The notes under the pieces: generated by a model | The model's database searches: none | Seen by the model: only the letters and a program-made list of their open reading frames with translations | Told to the model about the DNA's origin: nothing | Source: Tubulinosema ratisbonensis | Taxonomy: Eukaryota; Microsporidia; Tubulinosematidae | Assembly: GCA_004000155.1 (NCBI GenBank) | Contig: RCSS01000270.1 | Location: 506 to 32,974 of the forward strand | Direction of reading: 5' to 3' | Length of the DNA: 32,469 nucleotides | Shown: positions 20,800 through 32,469 of the stretch, piece after piece | Layout: each line of letters starts with the position of its first letter | How positions within the stretch are numbered: position 1 is the first letter of the stretch | Translations under genes and position numbers: made by a program

Positions 20800-23700
20800 T
20801 TTTCTTTGTCATATAAGATATGATATTTAATTGACCTTCATATATTAAATTGTCTAAAAATTTAATATTTTTTATAAGACCAAAACAAAATACTAAAAAT
20901 TGTATATTGATTAGAAAAAAGATTATGCTTTGAAATGTAAATGTTTACTTAAAAGATGAACAAATACATATTATATAAAGTATTCGTTGTTTAAGAAATA
21001 AAAAACAACAATACACTATATATAAATATTTTATTAAAATACAGCAATGCCTGTCTAATTGTCTTTATTTTCATATATTCATGAAACGACACTTCAAATT
21101 TTTTTATTTAGATATTTAAAATATATAAATTATTTTTTATTGAGCTACTATACTTTTCTGCATATAAAATATTTTTTTGTATAAAAATACTAAATATTAC
21201 TTTTAGCATTATTTACTTAAAATAAAATGTAAAACATTATAAAAAATTTGATTTCTAACCGTTGAAAGTGACAAAAAAACAAAACATTCTCTTTTGTATA
21301 AATTCGCTTTAAAGATCACATTAAAACAGCAAGCGACGTTAATCACTTAGATAAACCTTCATTTATAAACCAATTTTGTTTTCTGCTTGCCATGCATTAA
21401 AGTAAATTATCATACTGCACTTTCTCTGTTTATTACTGTTTATTATTTATAATTGTTACCGAACACATTTTTCTTGTAAGTATTTTGTATTTTTATCCTT
21501 ATTATCTTTATAAAAATCCTCTTAAAATGGTAATTATCAATTGAAATCAATTTAACATAACAAAACATTTCAAAAAATTATCTAAATTGGCTTTAATAAA
21601 CCTGTCTTTGTTTTCTACATTAGTAACTTCATATAATTCTAAAAAAAGGACAATAAATTTTGTGGGTTTACTTTTTTTAAGTAAAAATTAAATCTATTAT
21701 AACGTAAAAAAAATATAAAATTTTCACATTTTTATTAGAATCTTTTTTATTACTATGACGATATGTACAACAAAAATCATTTTTTTATTGGTATTCAAGT
21801 ATTTCCAATATCTTTATATAATAGTCGTATCAAAGAGCTTGTATTGTGAGGTATATAACAAATTTTAATATTTAAAATTCTAAATGTTAATTTGTCTTAG
21901 GGAACTTTAAAATATAAAAATTTTGGATTTGGTTTATAAAGGCCAAATAATCACTTTATATATAAATTTTCATTTTTGTGTTTTAATGCTTTTGTATATT
22001 ACATTTATGTCAGTCTATTTTGCTTTTCTTATCCCTTAGGTTTTATTCCGTCTTATAATTAAAACTGTAGTTTTTTATTCTTATCTTACAAAAAAACAGC
22101 TTTACATTTTTATGTTGTTCAATTTAAAACCAGTTATTGTATTACCAGATGTTTAATAGTTTATGCAAGGAGACACTGTAAAATAGGACATCTTATCTAA
22201 TTTAATATTTTTTCTTGTTCGAATCGTGATTTTGAAGAAACCGTAAGCCTTTTTACATTTTTGTTTAGCTATTTTATCCTCTAATCTGCTATGGACAAAT
22301 ACTAACAAAAGAAACAATAGAGTTTGTTTTAAAAGATTTCACCTAGCATAAAAAGACTTAAAATTTTAAATTTATTTTCTGTGAGTAATTTTTTTAATAA
22401 GTTTTTTTTGATTTTGAATAATCGAACAAAAAAAATTTGTTACATTCTTTAATTTTTAAGTTTTTTTCTACATAATTATATTTATAAAATTTTATTTTAT
22501 TTTTTTATTTCTTGTTTTGCATGTTCATTATTTTCTCTTCTCTTTTAAAATTCGGTATAAAGTCTTCTTTGATTGTTAAAATTAAAGAATATTTGTTTTT
22601 GATTTATTTACTGTTACATAGGTTTAATCTTTGTTTGATTCTAATAGTAAACAATTTTTTTCGTAGAATTTATAGTATAACCTTGTAAGTATTCAATATA
22701 ATTTTTTATTAGTTATAAAAATAACAATTAAATTAGAAATTTTTTTGCTATTTAATAGAAAAAATATAAAAATAATTTAAAAGGCCATTTATATTTAAGA
22801 ATTGCCAAACATTAGACAAATACTATTTTTAGAACTTTTATTTTTTTTATATTTATGATTCTTAACCATTATAACCTATAAAATTCTATATTCAAAATAT
22901 ATATATCGTATTATTTAATATTAAAATTTTTTATGTATTAAAAATTATTAAAGATTATTGGGAACAAATAAAAACTTTTATATACCCACTAATTAATAGA
23001 GTTTTTTTTAAACTCTAAAAAAATTTTTCAATTTTTAATGCCAGATTAACATGATTTTATATTTGATAATTTTTTATCACAAAATAAAAAAATGTATTTT
23101 ATTCTTTAGAGAAAGGCATTCTTATATATATAAAGTTTTAAACAATCTTTCAGATAATCTTCTAATATTTATAGTATTTTTCTTATCTTTTATATAATTA
23201 GAAATAAAAAATATAAATTTTAAAAAATTATAAAAAATTAATACATTTTGATTAAATTTTTTAGAATCAACAAATTTAAATTTATTTTTATGGATTTTTA
23301 GCTAACCTGTTTGAGAAATTATTCTTTAAAATATTCCTTATAATAGTTTTTAGATTTTCGATTCGTAAACTTAAAATAAACAATATCATTTTAGAGACAA
23401 ATGTTGCAATCAATAAAACGTAAATTTCGCAGTTTTTTGTATATAGATCTAAATCAACCCTTTTTACTTAACCTCTTTTTTATTTTTTTATGTAGTAATT
23501 TTAAATTCATTTAATTTATGTACAAAATACTAAAATCATTATAGTCTCGTTCAATTTTAAAGACGTCTATAAGGCATTATTTATCAATCTGGAATCTTCA
23601 TCACACTTAAAAAATTTAAGTAATAATTTAAGCAAATTAAATTCAAATTGAAATAAAAATATAAACAAAGCAATATTAATACCCTATTTGTATTAATAAA

Positions 23701-24734
23701 AAACACAATTTTCTTGACGAGTTGTATAATAAGTATACCCTTTGTCTTAAATTATAGCCAAATCAAAAACTTTTATAGATTTATTATTAAAGAGGTGATT
23801 CTTATCCTATCTTGATAAAAGTACGGTAAAATCTAACAAAACTTTGGTTTTTATCTTGTGGAATAATTTATGACTTGGTTTTTAACTCAAAAAATCTTAT
23901 GCTTGTTTTTTGTAAAATTTTCAAAAAGTAAGCGAGCTAAGTTATTCACTGTCATTCGTATCTGCTTTTCTTTGATTTTTTAGTTTGGCATTTGTCTTAA
24001 ACAAGAAATTATGCTCAACTAGCATCTAAAAATTTCTTTTAGCAAAAAATTCAAAAATTTAATAATTTGTTGTAAATAATTAATTCAGACTTTTTATATT
24101 GTTGTTAAACTTTTATTTTAAATTAAGTAATTATTTTCATTTATATTGATATTATTTCTTTAATTTTGAAAAAAAAACTTTAAAAAGCTATCTTACTTTG
24201 TATATTTGCGTAAGCTTTATCACTATAATCAGTTTTTTATTATTAGTTATATATTTAATTTAAGAAAAGGTTACATTTTAATATTGTAAAAGTTTTTTAA
24301 GATTATTATTTTTTGAGCTGTAATTGTTTTTAAATCTAATTGATAAATATGAAAAATTTTATTTAAAAGGATTTATAAATAAATAAGATAAAATTTAGTT
24401 TAATTGTTTAATAGATACTATATCAAAAGCTTTTTTTCAGATTTTTTATAAATCCTTTCAAATAATTATTCAAAACTCTACCTATAATAAAGGCTTCGCT
24501 TGTCTTTAAATTATATTTTAAGCATCTACGGGTTTAAAACATTGGAATAATTTGATTTTTTGATATCTTTAAGGTAAACATTCTATCTTTAGATTTATTA
24601 ATTAATAAAAACTTAATTATAAATCTTTCTATTTCTCTTCACAATATTTTATTTCTTTTTGTAACATTATTTAGAAAAAGTTAATTTAACGAAATTTGAA
24701 AAAACATAAAAAAATCAAATTTAAACACTTAAAC
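20800..24734. other. AT-rich gene desert
   Basis: No gene or transposon relic could be supported over 3.9 kb. Mildly GC-raised patches at about 21260-21420 and 23730-24000 contain short open stretches on both strands but no motif I recognise. A GTTCGAATC string at 22218 was tested as a tRNA arm and rejected. Confidence 0.6.
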
Positions 24735-24938
24735 AATCAATATCAAAAAATTTTTTGTTCTATCTTGATCTGAAAATCGACAGTCGCAGATTGAATTTTG
24801 TTTTTTGAATGAAAAATGATGTAGTTTTATAACTGTAACCAAATATTCGTCCGATAAACATTTAAAATCTGTTTCTATTACACGAAACACACTCTTTAAG
24901 CATAGTAAAACTTTAGTAATAGTAAAGTTTGGGCTATT
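24735..24938 (-). pseudogene. Unassigned 68-codon stretch without a start codon
   Basis: A minus-strand frame is open from just after a TGA near 24941 down to a TAA at about 24735. It has varied composition, including VFRVIETDFKCLSDEYLV and SICDCRFSDQDRTKNF. It contains no ATG, so it is not a gene as it stands; it could be an eroded exon-like fragment or chance. No family is recognised. Confidence 0.2.
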
Positions 24939-27665
24939 TCAAAGTTTCTATAAATATTGTTCTTTATTTCTGTAAGTTTTATATTTTTTTGTGTTTATAT
25001 TTTTACACCCATATCTACTCATAGCTTTTTTATCTATTTTTTGTAAATTGTTATTTTATAAAATCGTTTTGCTCGCTACAAATGAAAATGCTAAAGTATT
25101 CGCTAATAATACCAACATTTTTCCTTTTTACATTTAGAGGTTGTTTCTATTCATCAGAAATAAAGATATTAAAATTACAGATTTAATATGTAAATTTATT
25201 TTAGAGTAATTTTTATATTATTAGAAAGGTAAAATAAAGTAAAATTTAATTTTAGATTAAGTACTTTTGAATCTTTTTCTAAAAAATGTTTATGAGTAGT
25301 TTTTATGTTATAAATATAAAATGAGACAGTTTTAGGGAATATCACAAATGAATCTTCTGTTTTTTAATTTTTATTTGAAGTTTTTTTAATATTTAAGAGA
25401 AAAAGAAAGGGTTGAATTGATCTTTTATTGAGAAATGCAAAATTTTTAATAGGTTAGAATTTTTCTGGAACTTCAAATAGACCGAAAGAAGAAAAAAAAA
25501 CATTAAAAGTTTTTATATGAAAACTAAAAATCACGAGCAAATATGAAAATTAAAGCATTTGGTATGAGAATATATTTCTGATTTTTTATAATTAAAATTT
25601 TGAAAAATAATATAATTGCTTTTTTTACATGTATTATGTAATTTTAATAAAAACTTATTATTTTATAATTTTAGTCTATAATAGCCTGAATCAAAAATTT
25701 TCTAAATTTGTATACATAATGCATAACTTTATAAAATGCAAAAATGCATTTTATAATAAAAAAAGTTTTGTAAAAAATGCCTTGACTATTAGACTTTACT
25801 TATTAAGTTGTTTAATGAAATATAGATATTAATTTAGTTTTTGTTTTTTACATGACAAGGTTAAATATCGGGCAACAAAAGTCAAATTAATAAAACGATT
25901 TCTAATTTTAAAGTTGAGAAATATATGGAAAAAACACTTTAAGATAAATAAACTCCTTTTTCTGTCAGAAAAAAAATTTAACATGTTTTCTACTGTTTTA
26001 TATATTTAAATATTAAATAATTGAATTAACAATTCAAATTGTAGTTTGAATGATTGTCAAATCTTTACTTGATACATTTATTTATTTTTTTTAAATAAAT
26101 TTTTTACTATAATTTTAGTTCCTAAGCAAAAATTTTTAGTGTTATAAACGGCATTGAAACACTAACTATCGAGTCTTTTGACAATAAAATTAGTTTCAAT
26201 TGAATCGATTATGAGTTTATACTTTTAAAACAAGATATTCTATAGAATTCAATTTTTTAATGCATACTAAATTTTCAATCAACAATAAATTTACGAAAAT
26301 CAATTAGATTAAATGATTTTTTAAATTTATATTTTTATCTTCCTGAAAAAAATTCATTTTTGAAGAATTTACTTAAATTAGTAATTACCGTTAAAATTGT
26401 GTTACGTTTTTATAGATATGAGATTATTTTTATAGTTGAAATATGTGTTTAATAATTTAATTATTTTATAGATAAATTATTTTTTAAATTTTAAATTTAA
26501 AAATTTAATAATATTTACTTGTAAAATTTAAAAGTTACTAATTTACAAAATTTGCACAATGATTATCCAAGTTTACTATATTATTTTTAATTTTAAGATT
26601 CATATATCAAATTCTTAATTTTAAATTTTAATGTAAAAAACAATTATATTACGTTCCCCAATTTTTTTTCTAAATTCTTAAATATATATATCTATTTTTT
26701 AAAATTTTATTCCATTGCTTTCACAATATGTTTTTAATTTTTTATAGCTACATTTTAATATTTTCTAAATTCTGATCTCAGTTTTTTGTCCTTTTACTTT
26801 ATAAAAAATTTTATATTTACAACTATGTTTCTAAATTGTTAAAATTTAATACATATAAACATATAAATCCTCATGAGTGATATAAAATAATTTTGTTTCC
26901 TTTTTAGATTTTATAAAAAACTAATGATATAAAACCATTAACAACAACAATATATTTTGAGAAATACATAAATTTACTAAGGAATATTATATTGGTAATT
27001 ATATAACTAAATTCCATAGTTAAAATCTTGCTTAATTCTTGACTTTTTTCATCATTAGTCTAGATTTTGTGATATCTTTGACATTTATTTGAAAATTCGA
27101 TTGAAAACCTCTACATCTAATTTGTCTTAGACACCAAGAAATCTATATTTATACCATAATATATTTGTTTAATTAAATAAAAAACACCTCTATCGAGTTG
27201 AGTTTATGCGAACAATAGGGTTTAGGTTTAAATTTTATGAGATATTCAATTTACCTTAAAAGTATGTTAAAATATAGGAATAACAAAATTAGCAATTTTT
27301 ATGAGAAAAATTTTTTGTGAGTTCGCGTGAAAAGAAGTTAATAAAATTAGTATTAAGTGAAGCAATAAATTATTCATAATTTTGTTTTTTTTTGATTTAG
27401 TAAGCAATCAAGCCATAACAATATATTATTGTATTACACCTTAATTTTTGCCTTTATTAGCAACAATATATTTATAAGCTTTGACGTTTGCAGAAGAATT
27501 ACTAAAACCTTTTAAAGAATGTAAAAGAATTGGCTTTATTTAAAAAACAAAATCATTCGCTCTTTTTCATATATTTCATTTGCAAAAATTTCCTTTGCCT
27601 ATTAAATTTTATGCTTTTTTGTTCCATTCGTATAAGACACAGGTTTTCAAAACATTACAAATTTT
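24939..27665. other. AT-rich intergenic block, no recognised gene
   Basis: It includes a 67-codon plus-strand frame (25629-25832) with Tyr/Ile/Lys-rich, motif-free content, judged to be chance. Short peptide-like runs occur near 25070-25190 and 26130-26230 but cannot be assigned. Confidence 0.55.
25729..25756. repeat. Hairpin with perfect 12-bp arms
   Basis: TTATAAAATGCA at 25729-25740 is the exact reverse complement of 25745-25756, separated by a four-A loop. It could fold in RNA or extrude as a cruciform. There is no adjacent gene to terminate. Confidence 0.7.
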
Positions 27666-27809
27666 TTAGCTTTTTGAATGATTGTAAATAAAATATCGGC
27701 ACTTGTTTTTTTCTTGTAATCTTTGTTTCATTTCAGCGAGTGTAGTTCTATTTTTACACCATACATACTTATATATATTGGATTTGTTAAAGCTAGGTTG
27801 GTTTTTTTG
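27666..27809 (-). pseudogene. Unassigned 47-codon stretch with a WCKNRT motif
   Basis: The minus strand is open from 27809 to a TAA at 27668-27666. It includes YKYVWCKNRTTLAEMKQRLQ and then NKCRYFIYNHSKS. An overlapping frame is also open with HEEVAYDKKTNLALTNP. The Y-x-W-C-x-N-R-T pattern resembles the first half of the zinc-binding segments that precede MULE (FLYWCH-like) or IS1595-type transposase domains. The second Cys/His half is missing and no catalytic motif was seen downstream to about 27040. Possible transposase fragment; chance is not excluded. Confidence 0.25.
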
Positions 27810-29106
27810 TCATAAGCCACCTCCTCATGTTTGTTAAATTTATATTAAGTTTATTTACTATAATTTTATAATAAAAGATGTAACTGTTTTTTTTTGCCTT
27901 TTTCTACAGCAATATCAATATTTTTGTATGTATTTATTTTCGTTTTACAGCATTTTCTTAACTACATTAAAGATTTCCTTTATTAATGGTTTTTATACCT
28001 TTTTTGACTTTTTAGCAATAAAATTTATTAGATAGACAACTTAAATTGTATAAATTTTACTAAATGATGCTTTATTAAATATTTGAATACGTTATTTGCA
28101 ACATAGACGATATTTTGTTTTTTTACAAATTTTGTACCAGAAAAAATTTTTTTAACTATGAAAAAATACGAATTTATTTAAAAAAAAATAAAATCTTCAT
28201 ATAAGTAAAATATTATTTTAAAAACAGAGGTTATATTTTCGAGAAGGCGAAATTTATTTTTGGGGGATTAAAATATACTTTTAGGAATTATGAGTATAAT
28301 TTTTAACAATCGAAACTATATCTATTAAAACTACTTTAATAAATGAAAAAAACCAAGTAATTATAAAGAATCAATTAGTTTAATTTGCCTGGTGTTTTGA
28401 ACTTAACCTGCAGATAATATAAATTATATGGTATTTTAAGAAAAAATATAAGTTAACATGATACATCAGACTAACTATTAAAAATTTGATGCAAAATAAC
28501 AAAATAGCAAATTATTAATATTTTAATAAATAAATAGCATTTGCAAGCTAGAGGATGTGATATATTTATAAAATGTTTGAGCAAAAAACAGAAATGCTAA
28601 TGAAGTTTAATTTCTCCATAATACACAAAAAGATTTATAAAATATTTGCTTGTGTAATTTTATTTAATGACTTTAAGGCGGTTAGACAATCAAATTTTGG
28701 AAAAGTTGTTTTAAAATTATATATATATATATATTTGAAATTTCAATATATAACAATAATGTGGAGATTAATGATCTTAACCGTAAAACAGCTTTTACTT
28801 GGTATAAAGCATATTTTTGCATTAGATCAATAATATTGATAAGAAAGGTTTTGCAAATTTCAAATATTATAATGTTTACAATATATAATTATAAAAAGAT
28901 AGCATAAAACATAACGAATTATTAGAATATAATTACTTGTTCTACCATGTGTATAATTTTTAACCATGAGCACTATTAAAATAGGAATTAGCTTTTCACT
29001 CCAAATAATGCCTTAACCCAGCTTATAAATAAAGCAAGAAGAAAAAAATAATATCCTCATAAAATCACAAAAACACTGTTTCTTTAGTCACTTAGAGTTT
29101 AATTAA
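27810..29106. other. AT-rich block with an 86-codon chance-level ORF
   Basis: The frame at 28573-28833 (+) starts with ATG and spans 86 codons, but it crosses an (AT)n run near 28718, has no motif and no partner. One frame of this length is about what random DNA of this composition would yield in 32 kb. Nothing else is visible. Confidence 0.5.
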
Positions 29107-29466
29107 GTAAATAATCACAGGCTTTCCAAAAAAAAATTGCTTGCTATAATTTGTTGGAATTATTATTTACATTTGCAGTTACTAAAAAATTTTATACTTA
29201 GATATGTAAATTCCATTCTAAAATATTTATTAAACCTTGAAGCCGAAAACTAAGCAAAATTCTTATCAATAACAAATATACCGAAATCTGCTAATAAAGT
29301 TTACGGGAAAAAATGAATTTAGCCAATCAATAAAGTACACTGGCAGTTTAAGGGTAAATGTTTTAATTTCATAAGATGTATCAAGTTATGTAAAACATAT
29401 AGTCGTCACTATTTGTCGTTTTACTACAACTTATATTTTAATTTCGTTTATTTTTTAAAAAGATAT
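29107..29466 (+). pseudogene. Unassigned decayed reading frame
   Basis: One plus-strand frame runs 120 codons with only three internal stops (a TAA near 29251, then a TGA and a TAG close together near 29320), against roughly one stop per ten codons expected. It reads NNHRLSKKKLLAIICWNYY early, FLSITNIPKSANKVYGKK in the middle and INKVHWQFKGKCFNFIRC late. The same frame can be followed upstream to about 28990 with three more stops. Residue mix and low stop density point to an eroded gene. I cannot assign a family; a DDE-type transposase is one possibility but no catalytic motif is clear. Confidence 0.35.
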
Positions 29467-29469
29467 TAG

Positions 29470-31439
29470 TATACGGCCTTTATATTGATTTTTATTTATT
29501 TCTAATTTTTCTAAAAAGTTTAAATACAAATACCCAAATCGGATTTTTGTTAACAATATATTTTAATATGTTTTTTAATGAAAAAGAGTTAATACTTTAT
29601 ATATAAGATTTGATTATATATTTTTGTAAAGTTTTTAATCTTAGGCAACAAAAAAATCAATATTACATGTATAAATTCCATTAAATTTTTAATTTAAGAG
29701 TACAACTACAGAATTTTACTAAACTTGAAAATACATTGAATCGATATCAAAATAGAAAAATACCATTATACCCTTATATCGTTATTTTACATAGCAAAAT
29801 ATGAAATTTTAATATATACACAGATTTGAACTAAAAATTAGATGAAAGGGCAAAATTTATTGATTTAAATAATAGATTTTTGAAGAAAAAATATGAAATA
29901 AAATATTAAAATAAATGCATATGGTGTAGTTAAGATTCTCGCTTTATCCTTTAAGTTTATTTGTAAGATTTATATAAACTTTACATAGTTCTTTATTTTA
30001 AAAAAATTTTTTAAGTTCTGTTTATTATAATAAAAGTTTTATGTCTTTTGTTAAATATTTTTTTAGTGTGTAATTTTAAGGGTTTGTATTCTAAAATTTC
30101 TTTTATCAAGTACTTTCTTTTAGCAGAGTATTATTTTTTAAGATATCTTGTCAGACTTCTCCTTCTTACACATTATAAAACAACTTTAAAAACAAATAGA
30201 TCTATATGTCTTTACATTATGTTAAAACGAATTAAATAATACATACTTCAAAATAATTCTGCTTAATTTTAAAATTTTTAATATTGATATTAAACACGAT
30301 GTAAAAATTTTGTATTTTATAAGAGTTTAACAATATTTGAATTTTTATTAAAGTTTTGAGATAAAAAAATGAATCAAGATAAAGTTGTTTTCATAAAGCA
30401 TAATATATCAAAAAATTTAAGGGTCTAATGCTTTTTCATTTTTTGTATACTACCAAATTTTATTTTTTAGGTGCTTATGCCTATTCTGGAATTATTTATA
30501 AATTTTTTTCTTGTGATCTCTATAAATATTTTCTTTTCATATTTACTAATTTGTGTGCTATTTAAAGTAGTTTAATAGATTGAGTTTCCACGTTCTGTTT
30601 TTTTTTTAGAAAAATACAATTCATAACATTTGAAGAATTAAATACTTCAGTTAGAAAATAATAAACATGAAATAGATATTTTGGCATTAATATTATATTA
30701 TGGCAAACCTTTTTGTATAAAACGAAAATATGCATAATTAAAAGAGAAGATTTGATGTTTAAATAATTATCTTATTAAAAGAATATAATCTGAAAATGTG
30801 CTTAATTTAATAATTATATTTTAGATTTAGATACTTAAAATCAATAACTGTCAAAGGTTGTCTAGGCCTTCTAACTTTTTACTATTCTAATGTAAATTAT
30901 ACTACAAAAAAAATTGTCTGCTAAAGAAAATTTTGAATATTTTTTTATTTTATTTCTATCAATCATAAATATTTTTATCTTTTTGATAATAAAATATTAA
31001 TCTAAATGACTGAAAATCAAAGAAATTGTAATTTTCTAAAAAACTTGAATTAATTATGTTAATGTCTTAGATTTATGGCCTGGTTTTTATTTGATATATT
31101 AAATTAAAATTTACAATATTTTATACTTGAAATTAAATAAAGGAAAATTATTATTTAGTAGATAAAATTTAATAAAATATATTTAAAAATTTTAAAATTA
31201 TTAGGTAGGTTTTATACGTATAGATTTTTTGAAAATTTTTTTATATTCTTTTATCTCTAAACATTAACATTGCTTAAAATAAGAATGCAAACATATTTAG
31301 AAAATTAAACAAAGATGAAATTTGTTTGTGTTATACTAACAGTATAGATGTAGCATTTTTGTTAGAATTTTCTATTTAAGTCTAGAAAATTGAAGTTGTT
31401 TTTTTTTGCAATTTAAGAATGATCTACGACACGCTGAAA
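29470..31439. other. AT-rich intergenic block, no recognised gene
   Basis: It includes a 63-codon plus-strand frame (30048-30239), Leu/Tyr/Lys-rich and motif-free, within chance expectation. No RNA gene or repeat of note. Confidence 0.6.
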
Positions 31440-32050
31440 ATTTACTATTTCAGACTAAAGTTTACCTGTAAAAGATTGCAGAGGAACTCAGATTAAAAAA
31501 ATCTTGAAAATCCTCAATATAAAAAGATTTTAACATAATATTTAGACCAGGATAAAAGATCAAATATATAAATTCCTTAAAAGAATACCAAGACTATCAA
31601 CATCATGGTCCTTTGCCACAACCAAGCAATGATAAATAATTTTTCTTTTCTAAATAAATATAAAAACACTCAACAATTATTCTTAAATATCTGCTTGCGA
31701 GGTATTACTTTTTATAATCAAACATTTATAAATCTAGAACATAATCCTATAAAATTAGCTACAAAGAATAAATATAAATTTGTTAATACAATCAAAAGAT
31801 CCTAAATAATGAGGTAAAGATATAAGATAGGTATGGTTCTATATATCAAAAGCCGTGGATAGTGAAAGAAATATGTGGAAAAAAACAAATGATTTTTCAA
31901 CATAATAAAAAAAGGAATTCTAGAGTATAAAATCTATAAAACGCAATATAATAAACTAGAAAGTGCAAGTGATATTATTCAGTTTATGTAACTGCATATA
32001 TTATTTATAGAGATAATCATAGTAGAATTTTTTTAATGATTAAACGTTGT
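31440..32050 (+). pseudogene. Tc1/mariner transposase, decayed
   Basis: Tc1/mariner pieces lie in order on the plus strand in three frames. A first helix-turn-helix element reads KIAEELRLKKS at 31472-31504. QIYKFLKRIPRLSTSW at 31561-31608 matches the I-x-x-L-x-R-x-P-R-x-S-T block of the second DNA-binding subdomain. The frame at 31605-31805 contains NPIKLATKNKYKFVN, equivalent to the K-L-x-x-x-N-K-x-x-R-x-x-F segment before the catalytic core. LNNEVKI near 31805-31823 stands where the family has SDE-x-K, so the first catalytic Asp reads Asn. DRYGSIYQKPW and GKKQMIFQHNKK follow. YRDNHSRIFLMIK at about 32006-32044 fits the second catalytic QDN-x-x-x-H motif. The final D/E block (NPIE-like) was not found. 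Terminal repeats were not identified. Confidence 0.7.
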
Positions 32051-32469
32051 AGATGCAGATTCATAACGTTGTGATAAAAAGAAAATCTATAAAAATTATA
32101 CGTAAAGCTCTAAATGAAACTAAAATAAGAAGTTACATTTATCTTTTATGTTAATAAAAACTAAAATTTTCAATTTTTTATTCCAAAGATTGAATTTAAT
32201 TTTAAAATTGTAAGAAATTATTTTATTGTTACTTCAAATTATTTATGAATTTAAATTCTTTAATAATATTTTTATATTAGGCTTGTTCTAAAAAAATAAA
32301 TATATTAAAAATAAAAATCATAAAAAATGTTCCTACACAATTTTTTGACGTAGATTTCATATTTTAAGTATGTAAATTGCTTATAACAATAACAGTTTTG
32401 AACCAGCTGCACTCAATAGCTTGACAAAGCCTTTTTCTTGCAATTTATCTTCTATACATTAAAAATATT
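32051..32469. other. Right end of the window, nothing recognised
   Basis: It may contain the eroded 3' end of the Tc1/mariner relic, but no C-terminal motif or inverted repeat could be identified. It is somewhat less AT-rich at 32400-32460. Confidence 0.4.

Noticed and set aside
22145..22260. GTTCGAATC at 22218 as the T-arm of a tRNA
   Set aside because: The flanking bases do not form the five-pair T stem, and no A-box or anticodon arm is visible upstream on either strand.
25629..25832. 67-codon plus-strand ORF
   Set aside because: Tyr/Ile/Lys-rich and motif-free; overlaps a perfect hairpin that generates part of the open frame.
28573..28833. 86-codon ATG-initiated ORF as a gene
   Set aside because: No motif, passes through an (AT)n run, and its length is about what chance gives once in this much DNA of this composition.
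30048..30239. 63-codon plus-strand ORF
   Set aside because: No motif and within chance length for this composition.

Overview
The window is a very AT-rich stretch (roughly four-fifths A+T by eye) of a gene-poor eukaryotic genome. Only one convincing intact gene is visible in 32.5 kb: a small intronless PLAC8-type cysteine-rich protein at 4511-4840 (+), whose stop codon overlaps an AATAAA signal. Extreme AT bias, very low gene density, a compact intronless gene and abundant decayed DDE transposons suit an expanded microsporidian genome (Edhazardia- or Hamiltosporidium-like). That placement is inferred from style, not from a diagnostic gene.

Most recognisable coding information is dead transposable elements. 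(1) 575-1800: an IS630/mariner-type element with long imperfect terminal inverted repeats (TIRs) and a decayed minus-strand transposase. (2) 5473-7379: a Mutator-like element (MULE) with ungapped 57-bp TIRs and a decayed minus-strand transposase that keeps its three candidate catalytic acidic residues. (3) 14995-16551 and (4) 19868-20799: two different minus-strand relics of hAT transposases of the animal ZBED/SCAND3-like type, with BED-like N-termini and, in the first, the C-terminal dimerisation motif. (5) About 31440-32050: a plus-strand Tc1/mariner relic. Relics 1, 3, 4 and 5 switch frame repeatedly and need frame-by-frame reading.

Between these lie long AT-rich blocks (notably 8770-14994 and 20800-27665) where I see no genes or RNA genes. 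They hold minor structures: a 22-bp perfect palindrome (9411-9432), a 45-bp tandem duplication (10654-10743) and a 12-bp-arm hairpin (25729-25756). Several short islands of higher GC or protein-like reading remain unassigned (150-460, 7444-8760, 17100-17222, 19180-19323, 24735-24938, 27666-27809, 29107-29466). The most compositionally striking is 19180-19323, with a 47-codon ORF or possibly a structured RNA.

No operon, CRISPR array, rRNA or convincing tRNA was found, and no multi-gene system. The interest lies in the fossil transposon community, especially the two animal-type hAT relics. The first 565 bases contain many ambiguous bases, so the left end is unreliable.
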